A stretch of 64,000 bases of DNA, from contig NZ_JQML01000001.1 of assembly GCF_000744705.1 (NCBI RefSeq), forward strand, positions 5,404,017 through 5,468,016, read 5' to 3'. Shown here piece by piece: positions 34,948 through 43,064 of this stretch; position 1 is the first letter of the stretch, and each line of letters begins with the position of its first letter. The notes under the pieces were generated by a model. That model saw only the letters and a list, made by a program, of their open reading frames with translations, had not been told where the DNA came from and made no database searches. A program made the translations under genes and the position numbers. Source of the stretch: Streptacidiphilus albus JL83. GTDB lineage: Bacteria > Actinomycetota > Actinomycetes > Streptomycetales > Streptomycetaceae.

Positions 34948-35598
34948 TCAGCGGTCGAGGGTGCCGAATCCGCCCCGGTAGAAGAGCAGCGGCCCGCTGT
35001 CGTCCCGGCCCGGCGCCAGTCCGCAGACCCGGCCGACGACGATCAGGTGGTCGCCGCCGGTGTGGACGGCGTGGATGGCGCAGTCGATCCAGGCCAGCGC
35101 CCCGGCCAGGCGCGGGGCGCCGGTGCCGGGGGCGGGGGACCAGTCGAGGCCGGCGAACTTGTCCGCGCCGGTGGAACCGCTGACCGCGAAGGCCCGGCAG
35201 AGCTCGCCCTGGTCGGCGGCGAGGACGCTGACGCTGAATGATCCGGCCCGGGCGATCTGCGGCCAGGAGGCCGAGGTCCGGGCCACGTTGAAGCTGATCA
35301 GCGGCGGGTCGAGGGAGAGCGAGGAGAAGGACTGGCAGGCGAAGCCGACCGGTCCGCCCTCCTCGGTGAGCGCGCCGACCACGGTGACCCCGGTGCAGAA
35401 GTGCCCCAGGACGCTGCGGAAGGCGCGGCTGTCGGTCACCGTGCCCGGCGCCCGTTCGTCGGGCCGGACCGAGCGCAGCGCGGCGCGCGGTCCGGGCGGT
35501 TCCTCGTCCCGGTACGGCTCCCCGGCTGCCGCCGGGCCGACCGCCCCGGTCGAGCGCAGGTAGCGGACGGCTGCCACCGCCATGCCTTCGTGGCCCAT
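34948..35598 (-). CDS. Flavin reductase-like (FMN-binding split barrel) protein
   Basis: The 216-residue protein contains RSVLGHFCTGVTVVGALTEE, FACQSFSSLSLDPPLISFNV and GDHLIVVGRVCGL, signatures of short-chain flavin:NAD(P)H reductases that supply FMNH2 to two-component monooxygenases. A ~45-residue N-terminal extension precedes the domain. ATG 35598 is taken as start; ATG 35583 is possible. The CTGACG palindrome at 35644-35658 lies 46 bp upstream, joining it to the CoA-catabolism regulon. The partner oxygenase is not in the window. Confidence 0.88.
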   Translation of the reverse strand: MGHEGMAVAAVRYLRSTGAVGPAAAGEPYRDEEPPGPRAALRSVRPDERAPGTVTDSRAFRSVLGHFCTGVTVVGALTEEGGPVGFACQSFSSLSLDPPLISFNVARTSASWPQIARAGSFSVSVLAADQGELCRAFAVSGSTGADKFAGLDWSPAPGTGAPRLAGALAWIDCAIHAVHTGGDHLIVVGRVCGLAPGRDDSGPLLFYRGGFGTLDR

Positions 35599-35643
35599 GG
35601 GTCGCCTCACAGCCTTCTCGCCGGATCCTGGACTCCAGTAAAG

Positions 35644-35658
35644 CTGACGGATCGTCAG
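35644..35658. promoter_or_regulatory. Regulon operator 1 (CTGACG-N3-CGTCAG)
   Basis: Perfect 6-bp arms with spacer GAT, upstream of the flavin reductase gene. Confidence 0.75.
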
Positions 35659-35741
35659 ATTGGAAGTGGGTGGGATTGTCCCTTGACGTGGGCGAACACC
35701 CCTTGCGTAGGGTGTGCGCACCGACCGGGGAGGGAACGTCC

Positions 35742-36533
35742 ATGAAGGCGCAGGTCAGACGCTGGCTGGCGGCGGCGGGGATGGTCGCCGCGGCCCTGCT
35801 GCTGTTCAACTCGGCCAGCGTGATCATGTTTTGGGGCTCGGGTGGGCTGCTGACCGGCGGTGGCGGCGGCTTCGACTCACCGGCGCTCTCGCAGACGCTG
35901 TCCCTGCTCGGTACGGTCGGCATCGACTTCGGCGCCTGCCTGGCGATCCTGGCACTGTCGGTCCTGGTCAGCCGCCGGCTCCTGGGCGGACGCCGACCGG
36001 TCCTGGTGGGTGCACTGCTGACCTGCGCGGTCGGCGTGCTGCTGGAGTGGTTCACCTACAACGGCCCCGGCATGGGCATGTTGAGCCTCGTCTTCGGTAT
36101 CGACCAGGTCCTCTACGCCATAGGCGTGCCGGTGATCGCCGGGGCCTGGATGCTCCGGCCGCGCCACTCGGTGGTGGCGCAGCAGCCGGTGGCGGACGGG
36201 TTCACCGGGCTCTGGGAGTCCCCCTCCGGCGTGCTGGAGCTGCACCAGGAGGGCCTGTTCACCCTGGTGCGCGCCGGCGGTGGGTCGGTCGACGGCGACT
36301 GGACGGTGCGGACCGAGCCGCGCTCCGGGCTGACCGAGCTCTCACTGTCGATCGGGGCCCCCACCGTGCTCGGCCCCGGCCGCCAGGTGACCGACCTGCT
36401 GCTGGACAGCGCCGAGGACGGCGCGATGCTGCTGGTCACCGGCGACGACGTGGTCTACAGCCGCAGGTCGGAGGAGCTGGCGGTGGAGTCGGCGGCCGGT
36501 TTCGTCGGCCGGCTGGAGGTCCTGGAGCACTGA
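35742..36533 (+). CDS. Membrane protein of unknown function
   Basis: The 263-residue protein has four or five N-terminal hydrophobic segments (LAAAGMVAAALLLFNSASVI; FGACLAILALSVLVSRRL; VLVGALLTCAVGVLLEW; VLYAIGVPVIAGAWML). A soluble C-terminal part of ~110 residues begins FTGLWESPSGVLELHQEGLF and looks all-beta. I do not recognise the family. ATG 35742 follows GGGGAGGG. It is divergent from the flavin reductase, but its own link to the operator at 35644 is unclear. Confidence 0.6.
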   Translation: MKAQVRRWLAAAGMVAAALLLFNSASVIMFWGSGGLLTGGGGGFDSPALSQTLSLLGTVGIDFGACLAILALSVLVSRRLLGGRRPVLVGALLTCAVGVLLEWFTYNGPGMGMLSLVFGIDQVLYAIGVPVIAGAWMLRPRHSVVAQQPVADGFTGLWESPSGVLELHQEGLFTLVRAGGGSVDGDWTVRTEPRSGLTELSLSIGAPTVLGPGRQVTDLLLDSAEDGAMLLVTGDDVVYSRRSEELAVESAAGFVGRLEVLEH

Positions 36534-36553
36534 CGCGAACCGGTGCTGCGCCG

Positions 36554-37342
36554 CTAGCGCCCGGTGAACCCCGGGGGCCGGCGTTCGACGAAGGCCCGCA
36601 CGCCCTCCCAGGCGTCCACCGTGGCCATGTTGATCTCCTGGGCGGTCGCCTCGGCCGCGAAGGCGGTGCTCCGGTCCGACTCCAGCGCGGCGTTGACCAG
36701 TTGCTTGGTCAGCGCCAGGGCGCGGGTCGGGCCCCCGGCCAGCCGCAGGGCCAGCTCCCTGGCGGTCTTCTCCAGCTCGGCCGCCGGGACCACCCGGTTG
36801 ACCAGGCCCATCCGCTCCGCCGCCGCGGCCGGCACGCTGTCGCCGAGGAGCAGCAGCTCCTTGGCCCGCTGCGGGCCGACCAGCCGGGGCAGCAGGTAGG
36901 CCGCGCCGCCGTCGGGGACCAGGCCGCGCCGGACGAAGGCGGCGACGAAGGTGGCGGTGTCGGCCGCCAGCACCAGGTCGCAGGCGAGGGCCAGTGACAG
37001 CCCCACCCCCGCCGCCGTGCCGTTGACCGCCGCCAGCACCGGCTTCTCGCAGTCCAGCACCGCCGCGACCATCCGCTGGACGCCGCGCTTCAGCACCCGG
37101 GCGACGTCGCCGGCCACCCGCTCCCCGGCGGCCGCCGATCCGCGCAGGTCGGCGCCGGAGCAGAAGCCCCGTCCGGCACCGGTGAGCACCACCGCGCGGA
37201 CGTCCGGGTCGGCCGAGGCCCGGTCCAGCAGGACGATCAGCTCCTCGCGCATGTCCGCGGTGACGGCGTTCAGCGTCTCCGGCCGGTTCAGGGTGATCCA
37301 GCAGACGCCGTCCTCGACCCGGTGCAGCAGCGGCTCGTTCAC
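36554..37342 (-). CDS. Enoyl-CoA hydratase/isomerase family protein
   Basis: The 262-residue crotonase-fold protein starts at GTG (VNEPLLHRVEDGVCWITLNR). The oxyanion-hole motifs are RGFCSGADLRG near residue 62 and AAVNGTAAGVGLSLALACDL near residue 106. The position normally holding the first catalytic Glu reads AAGVGLSLA, and FVRRGLVPDGGAAYLLPRLV holds the second at an Asp, so it may be a hydratase-like enzyme with altered chemistry, such as an isomerase or thioesterase. Its GTG overlaps the CoA-ligase stop (GTGA), so the two are coupled. Confidence 0.9.
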   Translation of the reverse strand: MNEPLLHRVEDGVCWITLNRPETLNAVTADMREELIVLLDRASADPDVRAVVLTGAGRGFCSGADLRGSAAAGERVAGDVARVLKRGVQRMVAAVLDCEKPVLAAVNGTAAGVGLSLALACDLVLAADTATFVAAFVRRGLVPDGGAAYLLPRLVGPQRAKELLLLGDSVPAAAAERMGLVNRVVPAAELEKTARELALRLAGGPTRALALTKQLVNAALESDRSTAFAAEATAQEINMATVDAWEGVRAFVERRPPGFTGR

Positions 37343-39492
37343 CGGCACACCGCCAGGGCGTCCAGGGCGACCACGCCCTTGCCGCGCTCCAGCACCATCA
37401 GCGGGTTGATGTCCAGCTCGGCCAGGTCCTCGCCGAGCTCCAGCGCCATCCGCTGGACCCGCATCACCACGTCCACCAGCGCGTCCACGTCCAGTGGCGG
37501 CCCGCCGCGCACGCCGTCCAGCAGTGGTCGGCCGCGCAGCTCGGCCAGCATGGCCCGGACGTCCGCGCAGCCGAAGGGCGGGACCCGGACCGCCGTGTCG
37601 TTGAGGACCTCGACGAACACCCCGCCGAGCCCGACGGTGACGGTCGGGCCGAAGGTGTCGTCCTGGCCGATGCCGAGCACCATCTCCACCCCGGCCTCGA
37701 CCATCTGGCAGACCAGCACCCCGTCCATCCGCGCTATCCCGGCCGCGCGGGCGTTGTCCGTCAGCTCCCGGAAGGCGTCCCTGACCTGGCTGGCGGAGGT
37801 CAGCCCGACCTTCACCAGGCCGAGTTCGGTCTTGTGGGCGACCTCGGGGGCCGAGCCCTTCAGCACCACCGGGTAGCCGACCACGCTCGCCGCCCGGACC
37901 GCGCCGGCCGCGCTGGTCACCAGCTGTTCGCGCGGGACCCGGATGCCGTAGGCGCGCAGCAGCTGCTTGGCGCCGACCTCGCTGAGCTGCTGGCCCGGCC
38001 GCAGCACCCGCTGGGCCTTGGCCTTGCCGGCGCAGGCGGTGCGCGGCGCCTCGTCGAAGGGGCTGCGGTAGCCGGCGGTGAACCGGTGGTGGCCCAGGTA
38101 GGCGGCGACGGCGCGGACGCAGTTGCCGAAGGTGCGGAAGACCGCGATCCGGGAGGAGCCCAGCAGGGTCTCCCGGTAGGCGGCCTCGGTGCCGACCGGC
38201 GAGCCCCAGATCACGCAGACCAGCTTGTCGGTGCTCTCGGCCACCGCGACCAGGTCGGCCGCCAGCCGGTCGCTCATCGGTGGGAAGGGCCCGGTGATGG
38301 GGCAGATCAGCACGCCCACGGCGGGGTCGGCCAGGATCGCGTCCAGGATCTTCCGGCCGCGCCAGTCGCCCACCGGGTGGCCGCCGTTGTCGATCGGGTT
38401 GGCCACGCTCAGGTACTCCGGGATCCACTGGTGCAGTTCGTCCTGCTTGGCCCGGTCCAGCCGGGGGAGGGCCAGCCCGGCGGCGGAGGCCAGGTCGGCG
38501 AGGTGCGCCCCGGTACCGCCGGAGATCGAGTAGACCGCCACGCCCTCCGCCAGCGGCGGCCTGGCCCGGGCCAGCAGCGCCGCGGTGTCCTGGAGTTCGT
38601 CCAGTCCGTCGACCCGGATCACGCCGAACTGGCGGAAGGCGGCGTCCACCACGTCGTCCGCGCCGGTGAGCTTGCCGGTGTGGGAGGCGGCCATCCGGGC
38701 GCCCTCGCTGGTGCGGCCGACCTTGACCGCCACCACCGGCACCCCCCGGCGGGCGGCGTGGTCGGCGGCGAGCAGGAAGTTCCGCCCGTCCTTGAGCCCC
38801 TCGATATAGGCGGCGATCGCGCCGACCTCCGGCTGGTCGGCGAACCACCGGACGAAGTCGGCGACTTCGAGGTCGGCCTCGTTGCCGGTGGGGGCCCAGT
38901 GGCTGAGCCGGACGCCCAGCTCCTGGAGGGCGAAGAGCGGTCGGCCCTGGTGGCCGCTCTGGGTGATCAGCGCGATGGCGGGGCCGGTCAGGTCCTCGCG
39001 GAAGCGCTCGAAGGCATTGAGGTTGGTGTTCGGGCCGAGCAGCCGCAGCCCGGTCGGGGCCTCGGCGATCAGCCGCCCCAGCTCCCGCTGGGCCTCCGCG
39101 CCGGCCTCCCCGGTCTCGGCGAAGCCGGAGGCGAAGGCCACCGCGAACCGGACCTTGGCCTCCACCAGCTGCGGGACCACGGCGGCCGGGTCGGCCAGCA
39201 GCACCACTGCCAGGTCGATCGGCTCGCCCCCGGGCACCGGGACCGCGGCGAGGTCCGGGTAACAGGGGAGGCCGTCGACCTCGCTCCGGCCGGGGTTGAC
39301 CGGGAACATCCGCGCGCCGACCCGCTCGGACCAGGCCCGGAGCTGGCGGGTGATGCCGGTGTTGGGCCGGTCGGGGGTGTCCGAGGCGCCGATGACCGCG
39401 ACCGTCGCCGGCCGGAAGAAGGACTCCAGATCGACCGGGCGGGGGTGCAGTGGCCGCCCGCTGACATCGTTGTCGTCCTCCGCGTCCAGCAT
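37339..39492 (-). CDS. ADP-forming acyl-CoA ligase (acetate-CoA ligase family)
   Basis: The 717-residue protein fuses an alpha part, CoA-binding Rossmann (ATVAVIGASDTPDRPNTG) and succinyl-CoA ligase-like domains with ARMAASHTGKLTGADDVVDA (phosphorylated His in SHTG), to a beta ATP-grasp part (YGIRVPREQLVTSAAGAVRA, GYPVVLKGSAPEVAHKTELG, ELDINPLMVLERG). Such enzymes interconvert acyl-CoA and acid with ADP/ATP. A GGAGG site precedes ATG. Operator 2 (39518-39532) lies 26 bp upstream. The substrate is unknown; the coupled hydratase suggests a catabolic acyl-CoA. Confidence 0.9.
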   Translation of the reverse strand: MLDAEDDNDVSGRPLHPRPVDLESFFRPATVAVIGASDTPDRPNTGITRQLRAWSERVGARMFPVNPGRSEVDGLPCYPDLAAVPVPGGEPIDLAVVLLADPAAVVPQLVEAKVRFAVAFASGFAETGEAGAEAQRELGRLIAEAPTGLRLLGPNTNLNAFERFREDLTGPAIALITQSGHQGRPLFALQELGVRLSHWAPTGNEADLEVADFVRWFADQPEVGAIAAYIEGLKDGRNFLLAADHAARRGVPVVAVKVGRTSEGARMAASHTGKLTGADDVVDAAFRQFGVIRVDGLDELQDTAALLARARPPLAEGVAVYSISGGTGAHLADLASAAGLALPRLDRAKQDELHQWIPEYLSVANPIDNGGHPVGDWRGRKILDAILADPAVGVLICPITGPFPPMSDRLAADLVAVAESTDKLVCVIWGSPVGTEAAYRETLLGSSRIAVFRTFGNCVRAVAAYLGHHRFTAGYRSPFDEAPRTACAGKAKAQRVLRPGQQLSEVGAKQLLRAYGIRVPREQLVTSAAGAVRAASVVGYPVVLKGSAPEVAHKTELGLVKVGLTSASQVRDAFRELTDNARAAGIARMDGVLVCQMVEAGVEMVLGIGQDDTFGPTVTVGLGGVFVEVLNDTAVRVPPFGCADVRAMLAELRGRPLLDGVRGGPPLDVDALVDVVMRVQRMALELGEDLAELDINPLMVLERGKGVVALDALAVCR

Positions 39493-39517
39493 GGCGCAGC
39501 CTCCACTCCCACGTTAT

Positions 39518-39532
39518 CTGACGTACCATCAG
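39518..39532. promoter_or_regulatory. Regulon operator 2 (CTGACG-TAC-CATCAG)
   Basis: One arm mismatch. It lies between the divergent CoA-ligase and DoxX transcription units. Confidence 0.7.
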
Positions 39533-39614
39533 GTTACTTGCGAGGAGCTTCACTTGGAAAGAGGTCGGCGGGGCCGTGGTGGACCTCTTGCGCACGCCGT
39601 TCCGGTGCGGTCAA

Positions 39615-39629
39615 CTGACGGGGCGTCAG
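39615..39629. promoter_or_regulatory. Regulon operator 3 (CTGACG-GGG-CGTCAG)
   Basis: Perfect arms, ending 36 bp before the DoxX-like ATG. Confidence 0.75.
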
Positions 39630-39665
39630 GTCAGCTCCGGCCGGACGGGAGAGGGGAGGGCTCGG

Positions 39666-40130
39666 ATGCAGGCCGTGCACAGCTACGGGCTCAGCGCCGC
39701 CCACTGGCTCGCGCTGCTCCGGATCGGCCTTGGCCTGTGGTGGCTGGAGAGCTGGCGGCACAAGGACAAGCGCGGCTGGCTGCAGCGCGGCACCGGCATC
39801 GACTGGGCCAAGGGCGTCGCCGCCAAGCACCGCTGGCCGCTGGTGCGCACCTCCTTCGACCGGGTGGTCGCCCCGCGGCCCCGGCCGATGGCGTACGTGG
39901 TGGTCTTCGCGGAGCTCGCCCTGGGCCTCGGACTGACCGTCGGGCTGCTGACCCCGGTCGCGTTGGTGGCCGGCCTGCTGCTGAACCTCCTCTACTTCGT
40001 CCTGATGATCCACGACTGGGCCGAGCAGGGACAGAACCTGATGATGGCTCTGGTCTCGCTGGTCGCCCTGCTGGCGATGAGCTGGCAGACCTGGTCGCTG
40101 GACGCCGCCTTCCACCTCTTCGGCGCCTGA
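39666..40130 (+). CDS. DoxX-like membrane protein
   Basis: The 154-residue protein has four hydrophobic segments, typical of the DoxX/TQO small subunit-like family: LSAAHWLALLRIGLGLWWLE, AYVVVFAELALGLGLTVGLL, PVALVAGLLLNLLYFVLMIH and LMMALVSLVALLAMSW. ESWRHKDKRGW follows the first. ATG 39666 begins MQAVHSYGLS. DoxX-like proteins occur with quinone- or thiol-linked redox enzymes; the role here is not known. It is 12 bp upstream of the DUF35 gene and under operators 2 and 3. Confidence 0.8.
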   Translation: MQAVHSYGLSAAHWLALLRIGLGLWWLESWRHKDKRGWLQRGTGIDWAKGVAAKHRWPLVRTSFDRVVAPRPRPMAYVVVFAELALGLGLTVGLLTPVALVAGLLLNLLYFVLMIHDWAEQGQNLMMALVSLVALLAMSWQTWSLDAAFHLFGA

Positions 40131-40142
40131 CGGGAGACCCGC

Positions 40143-40616
40143 ATGCCCCCCGATCCGAACCGCCCCGCCGCACCGGCGCCGGCCGCCGTCGCCGCCGACC
40201 GTCCGGTGCCCGACGCCTTCACCCGCACCTACTGGGAGGCCGTCGCCGAGGGGCGGCTGCTGCTGCGCCGCTGTGCCGACTGCGGTGAGCCGCACCACTA
40301 TCCGCGCGAGTTCTGCCCGCACTGCTGGAGCGAGGCGGTCGAGTGGGAGCAGGCCTCGGGCCGGGCCACCCTCTACGCCTGGTCCGAGGTGCGGCTGAAC
40401 GACCTGGCGCCGTTCCGGGACCGGCTGCCCTACGTCGTCGCCGTGGTGGAGCTGGAGGAGGGGCCGCGGATGATGACGACGGTCGTCGACTGCCCGGTGG
40501 AGCAGCTGCGGATCGGCATGGCATTGCTTGTGAGCTTCCCCACACTTTCGAAGGACGTCCGGACGGACCTCCTTGACCCGGTCGCGCCGGTGTTCCGTCG
40601 GCCTGACCGCTGCTGA
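40143..40616 (+). CDS. Zn-ribbon OB-fold (DUF35) acyl-CoA-associated protein
   Basis: The 157-residue protein has a rubredoxin-like Zn ribbon (CADCGEPHHYPREFCPHC, residues 43-60) followed by an OB-fold (ATLYAWSEVRLNDLAPFRDR, YVVAVVELEEGPRMMTTVVD). DUF35 proteins bind CoA and pair with Ltp-type thiolases or aldolases, for example ChsH2 with Ltp2 in sterol side-chain breakdown. A candidate partner is the thiolase at 43065-44312, under related operators but not adjacent. Co-transcribed with DoxX. Confidence 0.88.
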   Translation: MPPDPNRPAAPAPAAVAADRPVPDAFTRTYWEAVAEGRLLLRRCADCGEPHHYPREFCPHCWSEAVEWEQASGRATLYAWSEVRLNDLAPFRDRLPYVVAVVELEEGPRMMTTVVDCPVEQLRIGMALLVSFPTLSKDVRTDLLDPVAPVFRRPDRC

Positions 40617-40853
40617 TGGCCCGCCGGCCGGGAGGCCGGCCGGGCGCGGGCGTCCGGAACGCGTGACGCTTCGCCCGGGAACCACAGCGGACGTTCCTGG
40701 GCGAGGGCGGTTCCTGGGGGTAGCGTGACACGTGGTGACGGCCGTACCGAGGGGAACGGCCCGGGACGAGGCGGGAGGACCGCAGACCACGAATCCCGCC
40801 CGCGCCCGGCGGGCCCGTCCAGTCACGCGCCACCCCATTGCGAGGACCCGTAC

Positions 40854-41876
40854 ATGTCGAGCCACTCCCGTTCTGCCAGCTCCCGCCGTTCCGGACGGGA
40901 GCAGCAGCGGCAGCCCGACGCTGCCGCCGGGGGCTACGGCGCCCCCGCCGCCGAGAACGGCGAGGGGTACGGCGACGGATACGGAGCGGGCTACACCGAC
41001 ACGTACGGTGACCGCCGGCGACCGGCCGCGACGGCCACCGCGGTGCCGGGCCCCAGCCGCAGCCAGGCCCGGGCCGCCGCCCGTGCCCGCAGCCGCCGCA
41101 GGCGCCGGGTCCGCAACGGCTTCCTCGGCGTCGGCTCCGTCGCGGCGCTGACCGTGATGGCCGTGGCCGGTCTGCTGCCTGCGCACAGCGCCACCACCAG
41201 GCCGAGCGTCGACGCGGCCACCGTCCCCAGCACCCCGGTGAAGGCGGCCCCGACCGTCCGGGCGGCCGCGCCGGTCGCGGAGATCGAGCAGCTCCCCGGC
41301 CTCGGCCCCGCCTTCCTGGCCAAGGTCCCGGCCAATGCCGACCAGGTGCTGCTGGTGACCGGCAAGGCGAAGAACGCCAACACCGACACCGTCGTCCTCT
41401 ACACCCGGGCCGCCGCGGGCGCCCCCTGGGTCGCGGGGGCCACCTGGGCCGCCCACAACGCCCTCGACGGGTGGACCACCGACCACCACGCGGGCGACCT
41501 GCACAGCCCGATCGGGGTCTTCAGCCTCACCGACGCGGGCGGCCTCAACAGCAACCCGGGCACCAGGCTCCCCTACGACCACTCCCAGGAGTTCAAGGCG
41601 CCGGGCACCGGCTTCGAGGGCGAGTCGCTGGCGGACGCGTTCAACTACGTGGTGGCGATCAACTACAACCACGTACCCGGGACTTCGCCGCTCTCGCCGC
41701 AGCGCCCGATGGGCGCCGGCAAGGGCGGCGGCATCTGGGTCCACGTCGACCACGGGGGCCCGACGCACGGCTGCATAAGCCTTCCGCAGGCGGACATGGT
41801 GACCCTGCTGAAGTCGCTCGATCCGACAAAGCACCCGGTCATCGTCATGGGCGACGCCGCGTCGCTCGCCGCCTGA
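40854..41876 (+). CDS. L,D-transpeptidase (YkuD) family cell-wall protein
   Basis: The 340-residue protein has a basic, Gly/Tyr-rich cytoplasmic N-terminus, one membrane segment (FLGVGSVAALTVMAVAGLLP near residue 90) and an exported catalytic domain. The YkuD signature is HVDHGGPTHGCISLPQADM, whose His and Cys in HGC are catalytic. Such enzymes cross-link peptidoglycan stem peptides (3-3 bonds) or act as carboxypeptidase-like relatives. ATG 40854 is used; an upstream GTG frame lacks coding character. No link to the CoA genes is visible. Confidence 0.85.
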   Translation: MSSHSRSASSRRSGREQQRQPDAAAGGYGAPAAENGEGYGDGYGAGYTDTYGDRRRPAATATAVPGPSRSQARAAARARSRRRRRVRNGFLGVGSVAALTVMAVAGLLPAHSATTRPSVDAATVPSTPVKAAPTVRAAAPVAEIEQLPGLGPAFLAKVPANADQVLLVTGKAKNANTDTVVLYTRAAAGAPWVAGATWAAHNALDGWTTDHHAGDLHSPIGVFSLTDAGGLNSNPGTRLPYDHSQEFKAPGTGFEGESLADAFNYVVAINYNHVPGTSPLSPQRPMGAGKGGGIWVHVDHGGPTHGCISLPQADMVTLLKSLDPTKHPVIVMGDAASLAA

Positions 41877-42054
41877 CCCCTGCCCGACCTGCTGCCCGGC
41901 CCGCGTCGAGGTGAGAATCTGCTGAGGGGAGGCCCGGCGCGCCGGGTAAGGCCCATGTCCGGACCGGCGGTTGTCCGGCCCCTACAGCAACACTCCCCGG
42001 AAACTGTCCCTGGTGGTGCCCCTGGACCGGCCGGTAACCGGCTTGAGTGGAGAC

Positions 42055-42999
42055 ATGACTGGTTCCCGCATCGTCGCGCTCGGCCACTACCAGCCGCCCA
42101 AGGTGCTCACCAACCACGACCTGGCGCAGCTGGTCGAGACCGACGACGAGTGGATCCGCAGCCGGGTCGGCATCCGTACCCGGCACATCGCCGAGGGCGA
42201 GAGCGTCGCCGACCTGGCCTTCCGCGCGGCCGAGAAGGCCGTCGCGGCCAGTGGCTTCGACGCGTCCTCGATCGACCTGGTCGTCGTCGCCACCTGCACC
42301 GCGATCGACCGGAGCCCCAACACCGCCGCGCAGGTCGCCGCGCGGCTCGGCATCGCCGCCCCGGCCGCCTACGACATCAACACCGTCTGCTCGGGCTTCT
42401 CCTACGCCCTGGCCACCGCCGACCACGCGATCCGCGCCGGTGCGGCGACCCGGGCCCTGGTCATCGGCGCGGAGAAGATGACCGACGTCCTGGACTGGAC
42501 CGACCGCACCACCTGCGTGATCTTCGGCGACGGCGCCGGCGCGGCCGTGATCGAAGGGGTCGGCGAGGGCGAGGAGCCCGGTATCTACCCGGTGGTCTGG
42601 GGCTCGGATCCGTCCAAGGGCGACGCCGTCCGGATCGACGGCTGGGACCCGACCATCAGCCAGGCGGGCCAGACCGTCTTCCGCTGGGCCACCACCCAGA
42701 TCGCCCCACTCGCGCTGCGGGCCTGCGAGAAGGCCGGGATCCAGCCCTCCGAGCTCGGCGGCTTCGTCCCGCACCAGGCCAATCTGCGCATCATCGACGC
42801 CATCGCGGCCAAGATCGGCGCCCCGAACGCGGTCGTCGCCCGCGACGTCGTGGACTCGGGCAACACCTCGGCCGCGTCCATCCCGCTGGCGCTCTCCAAG
42901 CTGGTGGAACGCGGTGAGCTGCGCTCCGGCGCGGCGGTACTGCTGCTCGGCTTCGGCGGCGGCCTCGCCTACGCCGGCCAGGTCGTCCGCTGCCCGTAG
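42055..42999 (+). CDS. Beta-ketoacyl-ACP synthase III family protein
   Basis: The 314-residue protein is a FabH-type condensing enzyme with an intact triad: Cys in DINTVCSGFSYALATADH (about residue 111), His in GGFVPHQANLRIIDAIA, and Asn in VVDSGNTSAASIPLAL. It starts MTGSRIVALGHYQPPKVLTN. FabH joins an acyl-CoA starter to malonyl-ACP. This isolated copy, away from the fab operon, may serve special starter units or acyl transfer. ATG 42055 is chosen; upstream in-frame sequence is not conserved. Confidence 0.92.
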   Translation: MTGSRIVALGHYQPPKVLTNHDLAQLVETDDEWIRSRVGIRTRHIAEGESVADLAFRAAEKAVAASGFDASSIDLVVVATCTAIDRSPNTAAQVAARLGIAAPAAYDINTVCSGFSYALATADHAIRAGAATRALVIGAEKMTDVLDWTDRTTCVIFGDGAGAAVIEGVGEGEEPGIYPVVWGSDPSKGDAVRIDGWDPTISQAGQTVFRWATTQIAPLALRACEKAGIQPSELGGFVPHQANLRIIDAIAAKIGAPNAVVARDVVDSGNTSAASIPLALSKLVERGELRSGAAVLLLGFGGGLAYAGQVVRCP

Positions 43000-43062
43000 T
43001 CCGCTGCCCGTAGTCCGTAGCCCGTAGCCCGTAGCCGGTAGCCGGTAGTCCGTAGCCGGTAG
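42988..43062. repeat. Short imperfect repeats (CCGTAGC/CCGGTAG) after the KAS III gene
   Basis: About nine 7-8 bp units of CCCGTAG(T/C) and CCGGTAG type run between the convergent KAS III and thiolase genes. Their stop-rich, AG-containing pattern suggests slippage growth. Confidence 0.65.
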
Positions 43063-43064
43063 GG